Source: Meandrina meandrites (lineage: Eukaryota > Cnidaria > Anthozoa > Scleractinia > Meandrinidae). From it: DNA of 64,000 bases. Shown here in pieces: positions 11,501-21,200 of the stretch (positions are counted from its first letter, which is position 1; every line of letters starts with the position of its first letter). The notes under the pieces were generated by a model, which saw only the letters and a list, made by a program, of their open reading frames with translations, was not told where the DNA came from and searched no databases. The DNA is taken from assembly GCA_963693305.1 (NCBI GenBank), contig OY855905.1, positions 37,339,637 to 37,403,636 of the forward strand, given 5' to 3'. The translations under genes were made by a program, and so were the position numbers.

Positions 11501-14500
11501 GGGAACGTTATGAAACATCATTGAGCACACATGCGCAAGTAAGACAATCCATGTCCCTGGTGTATTTTTGGTAACAAGTGCGATAACTTTATTGAATTCA
11601 CCGACTGAGCAATATTCATTTCACAGCAGCAACTGACCTGTGACTTTTCTTGGTTTTTTAAGATCAATTTCAAGGAATTGTTCTTTATCTGCCAGCTTTG
11701 CACACCAACTTCCTCTTGTGGAAACACGCTCATTCCGAGCAGTGATCACGCGTGCATAGAACGCTGGATGTGCCTTGTCTATTGTGGATGAGCCTGAGAT
11801 CTCGTGGTCCAGGATTGTGCCATTTGACATTCCCATTGGTGAAAAGCATTCTAAAAAGTACAACAAAAACAATGCAGCTTTGTTATTTTTATATATAGGC
11901 TAGGGAGTCCAGAGAGTGGATCGGGAGAATAATGCGACATTAACCCTCTACTAGGTTTTATGTCGCAAAGGTGCGATGCCATAAACATGTTGAAAACATC
12001 CAAATGTCCATCGGTCTCTGATTTCTACAAATTCAGTGCAACATTCTCTAAGTAATTTTTACACTAGAAACCTCGAACATTCAAAGTGAGTTGTTCCTGT
12101 ATAGTCTGTAAGAGAAAAGATTAACTCCTTTTATTGCTCCTAGCTGCCCATATTAGAGCCTTAGTGGAGACTACTTAAGAGATTTTAATCTTTAAAATTT
12201 CTGAGAGATTTTGATCGTCGAAGCCAAGAAATGATAACCTTTAAAATATTTATCCAAAAATAATGTTACCTGGACAACTTGGGTTGGTGCATGGGACTCT
12301 CTCTGTGTAAGACTCTGTTCCGGGGGGACAGTTCTGATTTCGTTCATTTCCCTTCGGTTGACATTTTATAACCCTTTTCTTGGTTCCCTTTCCGCAGCTT
12401 ACACTGCAATCTCCAAAGTTTGACCATGCTGTGAACGGATTGATGCTATCTATTGCTGACAAGTCTGTTTGAACTGTATCAGACAGTAATCCTAAAAAAA
12501 AATAGGAAAGGTTGGATGATCAATGACAATGATTGGTGTTTGCATTGCGTATGACAAATGTTCTTGTCGATCTAGGAATTGTTGAAAAGGTATCTGTTTA
12601 TGGTCTCTCATAAGATTAGACGACAGTTTGGTTTTGTAAGAGTGGTGTTATTTAAACAGTCAAAAAACATCTAGTAATTATTGCTGTTACTTATCAAAGT
12701 AAACAACAGAAAATAACAGAATCAGTGTCTTACTGAGTAACATCTGGTTGCATAGTAACTTTTTCACGGGTTAAGTGAAATCTCCATTTAAATTTATGTT
12801 TACTCTAAAACTGTAAGCGCCAGTTGACATATAACTAATATCAAAGGACCTCGACAGATTACAGTTTGTTGTCATCTCGTCGACTGAAAACAGTTCTCGA
12901 TAGAGTTTTTCGACACACCAGAGGCCAATGTTATCTATAACAAAAATTTTATACAAAGCCGTGGTTACTGGCGCTCGATGCGCATGTCAGAGTGTCCGTT
13001 TTGGCGTTGAAACCGCTGACAAAAAAACACTGATAATGGATTAAGTGTTGGCAAAAGTAGTTTTTCCTTTGAAAAAGAGAAGCTATTGATACAGTTTGTG
13101 ATCGACGACTTCCTTTTAGTTCTCGATAAAATAGTTGTCGACAACATAAACTCTGCTCTGCCGAGGCCCTAAGAATTCGATAAGAAATGTCGAGACAATC
13201 GCCAAATGACGTATGTATGTGGTCTTACCTGGGATGCAGCCATATAATTCAACTCGCATGCAAATGTGATCTCCATACCAGGATAAAGGATATAAACGAA
13301 TATAGCGCCCGTCAAAAAATTTTTGCAGCCAGTGAATCTTGACAGAATCTTTGTCGTCACTTCCCTGTAGCGACTGAATTGTAAATAGTTAAACTATTAA
13401 TTTCTATAGAAGGTTTTTCGCGTCAGTGAAACTAAAAAACTTAACGAGCAAATGAACGTTCAATCAACAAGAAGACTATATGTATGATCTATGAAGTGAA
13501 AAGCGAAATTCTAGGTGCTTTCTGTAACCATTCGGCTTGTCCAAGACTTGCGAAGATTAGAAAAAATAATCCACGAAAGTAAAAAAGTAGAATTTGAAAA
13601 CTTCACAGGATAATCTGGGAAGGAAAAGAAACTTTTCAAAACTGTTACTAAAGGCCTGGCAAAACAAGGAAACATGTTTCCATAAACACCCGTAGCTCGC
13701 ATGTTTCCCGCCCAATGTTTCCCAATTTTGCCACACGGGAACCATTGTTTCTAGCGTCAATTTTGTTTCCAAAAAGCAAAATTTGCTTCTGCTACACGTG
13801 CTTCCGCGCGGCATGGAAGCATGGGAAAAACGAGGAAACCAGGATTTAATTGCTATATAATTGTTAATATTTATAGTCATTTTGATCCACTGTAATATAT
13901 TAGTAAATAGTAGTAATATTTATAATAAATTAGTTTAGCACACAAGCATTGTGCTTAAAATCTGATCGTGTTTAAATAAAGGATGTGATGATGATGATGA
14001 TGATGTCTTACCTCCCCAGTTAAATCCTCAGTTACGCACTGAAAAGTTCTTCCATTCTGACTGTAGCAGAGTTTGAAGCTAGTGACGTAATTGTCCTCTA
14101 AAGATGCCCCTTGCAGAGCCACTCCCGATAACGTCTTCTCTTCCCTAAGGTCCACCGTCAGGTAAGGCTCCTTGTCATCCTCGTCGGCACACCAGGCCGT
14201 CCTCTGAGGATCGTCGTAGAATGAAACAAGATTCAGGCGACCGTAAAACGGCTTATGGAGCTGATAAGTTGAAGAGGCTGTAATTTGTCCATCCTTGATT
14301 TTCATGTCTTCCATTCCTAGAGGCGAGAAGCATTCTACAAAGAAGATGCAGCATTGGCCTTTTGCATCAGTTGTTCACTCAACATCATTCCATATTACAA
14401 AAGCACCGAAATGAAAAGACTAATACATAAAAGGATTGATACGGCGAATGCAGCTTTAGTCCAAGAGTTTTCTTTTCACAAAAAGGTCTCTCACTAAAAT

Positions 14501-17500
14501 GTCACAACCCTCAAGGATGATATTATAATTGTTAATATTTCAATCTGTATCATGTTATTTTCATTTCTGGTACCTTTTTGCTTTAGCTTGCGCGATTAAT
14601 TTATGCAACAGAAAGTGCTACAGAATTTTTTTTTCGTTTTGTGCAAAAGGACCCTACATTCGTTAGATCAAAATACATGTCATGATTACGCCTGCTTTCA
14701 AGCGTTAACAAAGATTTAAATTCCTCGATTATTATCCAAGATATTCTATTAGCCTTTACCATGAACTAATAATAACCAGAATGTGTATTGTAACTGCAAG
14801 TGGTTGAATACACATTCTTTTTTTTCACCTTGATTTTTCGTACTTTCGTTTGCCTTCGCCTTTTTACCTCAAACTGTCCAGTACACTGACGAGAGGAGAA
14901 ATCGTGTTTTTGTGGGGTAAACTGAAAGCTTTAAACTCATTACTAGGCTGAATGGATTAGAGATAAATTTCTAAACATTGGAAAAGTGCTTAGGATAAGT
15001 GTACGATAGAAGTGTTCAGTGCATGATGATAATCAGACAGTAAATACAATGAGCATACCGAGACTTTATAACAGATTTATTTTCTCTTCAAATAAATAAT
15101 CGTACATACCTTTCTCAAATTCACATCTCTGCATCAATTTCTTAATTTCTTCCTGACTCAAAGCTTCATTTGAGATATAAAACTCATCAATTTGCCCATC
15201 CAACAGTCTCTCCCCTTTGTGTTCTCCGATCCCCGCCTTTTCCTGCCAGTCTTGTGACAACTCCCCCGAGCCATCCCCCCTCAGAATAAACTTTGCATTG
15301 ACATAAATATCAGCTTGCCCTAATTTGGCGTCGTACGTGCACGCGACGTGTGTCCATACGTGTGAAGGGACGATAACTTCTGACGTCACGTTGAAAATTA
15401 TCTGCCCACGTTCATTTCTGTGAAACCATCTGACCGACCCGCTGACGATTTCCAAATGGTATTGCCCATTGTCATGCGTAGAGTTGATTCCACCAATAGT
15501 GTCAAACAAGGAATTTGGTCCTTCCACGGAGAAAAGTTTTATCCATGCCGCAATCGTTATGGCGACACGTGGTTTGTTCCTAAATGAAGGTCCATTCAAC
15601 AAGATGTCTCCTCCGTTAAGATCGACACCATTTCCACATCGTTCACTAAACTGGGCTGTCCGAGCGAAGTTCACAATTTTGGCGTCGTTGTGCTGTTGAG
15701 ATTCGTCCACAATTATATTGTCCTTGAAGATGTGTTCAAAACGGAGGTACACAACTGCTTTTTCAATTGCTGAAAGAACAAAAAGACATTCTTCATTAAG
15801 AGAGGACATGTATGGGACGAGAAATACGTAGCATGATCGGCCGGCCAATTTAACTTTGCGTGACAACCATTTACTAAAGTATTTGGATTAAGCCAACAGA
15901 ACTTGTGGGTAAGTGAACAGCTTGTGGCTTGAGATTCGTATATTGACAAGCAGTGTGTCGTGTATTGAGAAATAGGGTTCTTCGCTTCGGTAGTCTGGGA
16001 TACGGTGCGAAAACAAATATCGAGTTCTGATCTTTAAGGTTATCCCTCCGAAATAAGATTAAACATTTTTGTCAAACGTTAATAAGTTGCTATATAATAA
16101 TATATAAGTATATAAGTTGCTGTAATGTTTCGAAATATAAAATAAAAAGAAGAGGTCCCGGGATCCATTTACGAGATATTATCATCTCAATCTGGCGGAA
16201 CATCTTCTGTAATGTGCTTGATCGATTGCTTGATCGTGCAAGTAAGAGCCCGTTTTCTAACAAAACTCGAAAGTCTGGGTGCGTTGTGCCACAGGGTTTC
16301 AGTCAGTTTAAAAATGTCGAGACTTACTAGACATAATGTTGAGATCTTCCTCACTTAGTTTTCCTAAGAAAAGAAACAGAAATATTGTCATAAGATGACA
16401 GAGGATTAAAGTAAAATCTAAAAAAATATATATCTTTTTGTTTTATTTAACAGCAGCAGTTCAGAAATCGAAAACCTTAATATCTGCAACAGCTGCAACA
16501 AAACTAAAAGTCTTCCATAACATTCTTGATGTCTTTAAAACAAGAAAACCCATTCACCTTTTATTTTGACGCTGTCGCTGTCATCACTTTGACCGTGGGA
16601 TTTGGCATTTTTATTTCGCGCTTTGGTGTCTTTGCCCTTCTCCCCAGTCTCCTCATCTGATGAAGCATCATCGGTCACTAATTAATCAATAAAAACGAAG
16701 CCAGAGAAACTATGTCATAACAAGTGCTAACACTTTAACTGATTGTAAATGAATTCACATAACATGCAAGTATCAAAATATAAATTGAAAGACTCGACTG
16801 AGAGAGTTTTCTAAAACAATTGTTTTTTAAGAAGGGAAAAGAATAAATCAGCGGTTTACAAATTATTAAGATGAAATCAAGAGCTTACACTGCTAAAGAA
16901 AGTGACATGATAAAAGATTATCGAACCCGGATAATCGAATCGAACCCGGAAACTGTGGCATTCTTGGCCCCCTCTTTCTCACCACTACACCACCACGTTG
17001 ATCTGCTGAATCCCCGAAAAATTCAATTATATAAGGTGACTTTCTTAACTGTCACATATATGATAGATGACCCTATCCCTATCCCTAACCTAAAGCGTGA
17101 ATCTAACTTAGATTTCATAACCGCGTTATCTAGACCTAATTTCAGTCTGATAATCAAAGCACAGTTTCGACCTAATCCAGGCCTAAACTAGAGCAGATAT
17201 GGCTACATCGTCTTTTCCGAAAAGCTTTGTTACCAATAATGGCATCAACCGTTTACGAAGGGAAATCAGAGGCGGCTACATTGTCTGGCTATATTTACCG
17301 TTTTTGCAGCCGAAGAGCTCAATCCTCATACAGTTGGTCAGACCACTCCATTTCAACGGTAGAACACGAATATACTTAGCTGTGATCCTTGGAAACCAGT
17401 GTGTGACTACCGTGTCACGGTCCTTGTTACCTGTGAAGTTCTAGAAAACGCATTGGAAAGTTGTTGCCTCTGGGAGGAAATAAAAGCTTTTGACTATTGC

Positions 17501-17709
17501 TATTGGCCCGAATTCAACTCCCCCACGCTTTGAAAATAGGTCTGCTTCCTGCCAGTTGGGATTTTTAAAGTAACAAGTTTCTGTTCGATTTACAATATTT
17601 GTTTATTTATTTACAGTGCCCCAAATTAGCATAGCAGTGCTAATTAAAATGACCCTTAAATTAAGTTATTACTACTACTACTGACTACTACTACTACTAC
17701 TACTACTAT

Positions 17710-17806
<97 letters not shown>

Positions 17807-18172
17807 GCTACTATTGTTAAATTTACTGCTGCGCTTACCCTTGGACTGCTATCATCTTTCTGCCTGTCTGTTACCATTAACCAATGCTTGCCGTTCGTGC
17901 TGTACGACAAGGCGTATTTAGTCACCCAGTTGTCAAACATGGACTGGCCTTGAGTTGAAATGCCTGTTAAAATAGGACAGAGAGCATACAGCAAGAATAC
18001 TTACTGCTCTTGTATAGGAAACGTCTTGCTTTTGTATATACAGCAAGGAGACTAAGTGAAATGAAAGAGGCTTTTTTTGTAAGTATTGGAACCGATAACT
18101 GTTTTGTAGCAATCCGAGGGCCGCTTGTTTGTCAGTAGTTTTACTGTTTGCCGTTACCCTCTTTTAATAAAG

Positions 18173-18214
<42 letters not shown>

Positions 18215-21200
18215 TGTAACTGTTATTTTTAATATAACGTGGAAAGAAATGCCGCAAGTGTTTTAAAGATGTAAAAATCAAATCTGTGATCAGTCCTTGT
18301 TGTTGGTTCAAAATGCATCGACAACTCCAGAGCGGATGACAACGATGACAACCACCATCACCTCAACAACAACAATCATAAGCTCACCTGAAATACTCTT
18401 TTTCTTTCCCAAGTTTACTTCAAGAAATTCTGTTTCATCTGCGAAAGCCGAGCACCACCCCCCTCGGGAACCCTTGACTGTTTTATTCAGGCGGGCGTGG
18501 TAGGGCTGATGGTTCTCATCATATGATGAAGACGCCGTGAATTGAGAATCTTTTATCAGTCCACTGCTCACACCAAGAGTCTCCCGACAGTCTGAGAAAA
18601 GGTTTAAAATATAAAATAAATAATTAAGCTTAAGTGTCAACGAGTCAATTGTTACGACAATGTGGACATAAAGTTAGGGGCGTCCCCAGTTCCCAGGGAT
18701 TCCATGACATCCGAAATTAGTCACTCAAGAAAGGTTTTTATACAGCCGTAGAAAACGAATGTGTACATCACGTTTAAAAAGTAAACCTTTCTCTACTGTA
18801 TTTTGATTTTCAAGAGGATTCTATTCTCAATTCTCTTCATTTGCAATATTTGAAACTCGAAAGAGGGGGCTCCTGCCCTGGGGACCCTCCTGAAAGTACC
18901 TCTATATTTCATAGGTCATAAATGGTGTATCTTGGCAATAAAGCAGCCTATGTTTGTTGTTCGTGACCTATCTGACACTAGTTTAATCCTACTACCCATC
19001 CCGGCCTGAGTGCAGCCATCTCCTATTTACTTGCCAAGGGGACTGACCTTTTTAACGTAAAGTAAAGGAGACAGGATTCTGCACGGAGGTTAATTCTTGG
19101 ATCTTAATGAATTGTTTTCTTGATAGGTATCCGCACAAAAAAAAAGACCATTTATGTTTCCATTTCTTATGGCTAATGCCCAAGAGCTATACCCAGGGGT
19201 ACTCATTTAGTGGTGTATTAGCTGCCCTTGGAGCTAATACGGCTTTATAATACTCTTACCATTCGGAGGAGAATCTAAATTAGGGCAATGACTCCTGCCA
19301 TTTAGTTCCCGAGATACTTTTCCGTCTCCGACATTAGAAGCCAGCCATTGATGACAATTAAATTCGTACACGCATCCATCTTTAGCTTTGATCTTCACCT
19401 GCAGGAAAAGAAGGTAACCGCTACTGGTACGAAACCTAATTTCGTGTTGTTGCTTTTAAATAATATGTAAAGTGAAGGACGAACACATCTGTCATAAAAA
19501 CCCATTACTTATTTCTGAAACATTGTATTTCTTCTTTTTTTCTAATGACTATCACAAAATCAAATGGGTTCCGTCGAATTTACTGCTGGGGGTAACCCTG
19601 CGATGGACTAGCATCCAATCCAGGGGGGAGTAGAGTTACTCCTAGTCACTCCATGCTACGGAAACCGGGAAAAGCTCCGGCCTGATGGGCCACTAGGCTC
19701 GTATATATACAGACTTTACCTATCACAAAATCAATCCAAAGTAATCACATCTGCCTAATGAAACAGCAAAGGAAAATAAATCATTTTAACCAATCAGAAC
19801 TCCCGTAAAAATTACGAGCTTTCAAGCGCGGGAAAATGAATGTGACTCAAACGCGATTGTTTCTTTTTCTTCTGTTTTGTGAGAGCACGACAATTTTGAC
19901 AGTCAGTTGAAAACCTCTCTATGTTCAATCTGTCTAGTTAAACTTTAACTACCTCGTTCATTTGCTTGGCAATGTTGTTTTAAAAATAAAAATACCTTGT
20001 CCAAATACCATCCAGACCCAAACCAGCTGTTATCGTGTCGGATATTGATAGCGCTTAGTTTCCCCAAGTTTTTGCTTTCGATGACAAATTTGTCTTTCCT
20101 GAAAATAGAGGTAAAAGTTGTTGACGACAGTGCTGGATGTGGCCGTTTTTGTCATTTGAAAATATGCATTCTTTATAATATCAGAATTAAATGGTTATGA
20201 TTAAAGTCTACCATTTCTGCCGTATTCAAGGTTCAACCAAAAGGTTAATAATTTGATGATGTTATGGACTTTATGTCCAGTCACATATAAATGTATACAT
20301 TAAGAATGCAGTACTACTTCGTTTCAGATAAATCACGCTACACGCTACCCAGGCACACTAATAAACAATTAGATTATGAGCTCAAGATTTCTATCGCGTG
20401 ATAGTTGACGAGGGCGCAGCGCGAGCGCGAGTCAACTATCAGCGCGAGTCAACCATCACGCATAGAAATCGAGAGCGAATAATCTAATTGTTTTAGTATA
20501 AATCTTTTCTGCAACAGCCTCGACCAGTAAACTGTCTAAATCTTCTTCACGGACACTTCGAAAACGTAAAGAAACGGCCGCCATTTTGTTAGCAAGGGCA
20601 TACTGCTACACTACTCACTACCTATCACAGAATAGATAGTGGGTAGCGTAGCCAATCAGAGCGCGGCATTTGTGATAGAACGCTAATAGATTTATACTAA
20701 TTAACAATTAGATTATGAGCTCGAGATTTCTATGAGGTGATAGTTGATGAGGCCGCAGGCCTCATCAACTATCACCTCATAGAAATTGAGAGCGAATAAT
20801 CTAATTGTTTTAGTAGAATTCTGACTGAAATAAACGCAAATAATGGTTTCTAATTATTTTCCTACGCATTATCGAACTTAACGTTTTAACAAAATCGCAC
20901 GCATTGAATTGTCCTTGGTAAATTTGCAGTTGTTTACGCGCGTGCACCCGTTTTTCAATAATTTCAAGCTTTTAAAGTCAAGAAACCGCTAATGTCCTTC
21001 TTTTAGTCTTCTCGGGAATTTTATTATCCATTTACTTTTAAACTTCCTTCCAAAACTTCGGAAAAACGATAAAAACGTCGCATTTTGTGGACGACCTTCG
21101 GCAACTGCACACTAATGGCTGATAGTGTGCAATAGCTCAGCCAATCACATTGCAGCATTTGCATTAGTGTACTGGTAGAATTCTACTAATGGCCGATAGT

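Larger units (their letters stand above)
17299..18591 (-). other. F5/8 type C (discoidin-like) domain 1 of gene A (exons 5-7)
   Basis: Exon 5 opens with C-RETLGVSSGLI and reads SQFTASSSYD...HARLN...GGWCSAFADETEFLEVNLG. Exon 6 has WVTKYALSYSTNGKHWLM. Exon 7 ends KYIRVLPLKW...CMRIELFGC. The paired outer Cys and the core Trp and Arg residues of the family are present. This domain usually binds cell-surface carbohydrate or phospholipid head groups. Confidence 0.9.

Noticed and set aside
16871..17191. 106-aa plus-strand ORF with CCCTATCCCTAACC-like text
   Set aside because: It lies in the intron between exons 7 and 8 of gene A, has no recognisable domain, and the telomere-like words are too few and imperfect.
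17656..17994. Minus-strand ORF with a poly-Val stretch
   Set aside because: Only 17839-17963 is a real exon (F5/8C). The poly-Val is the (GTA)n microsatellite after the donor.
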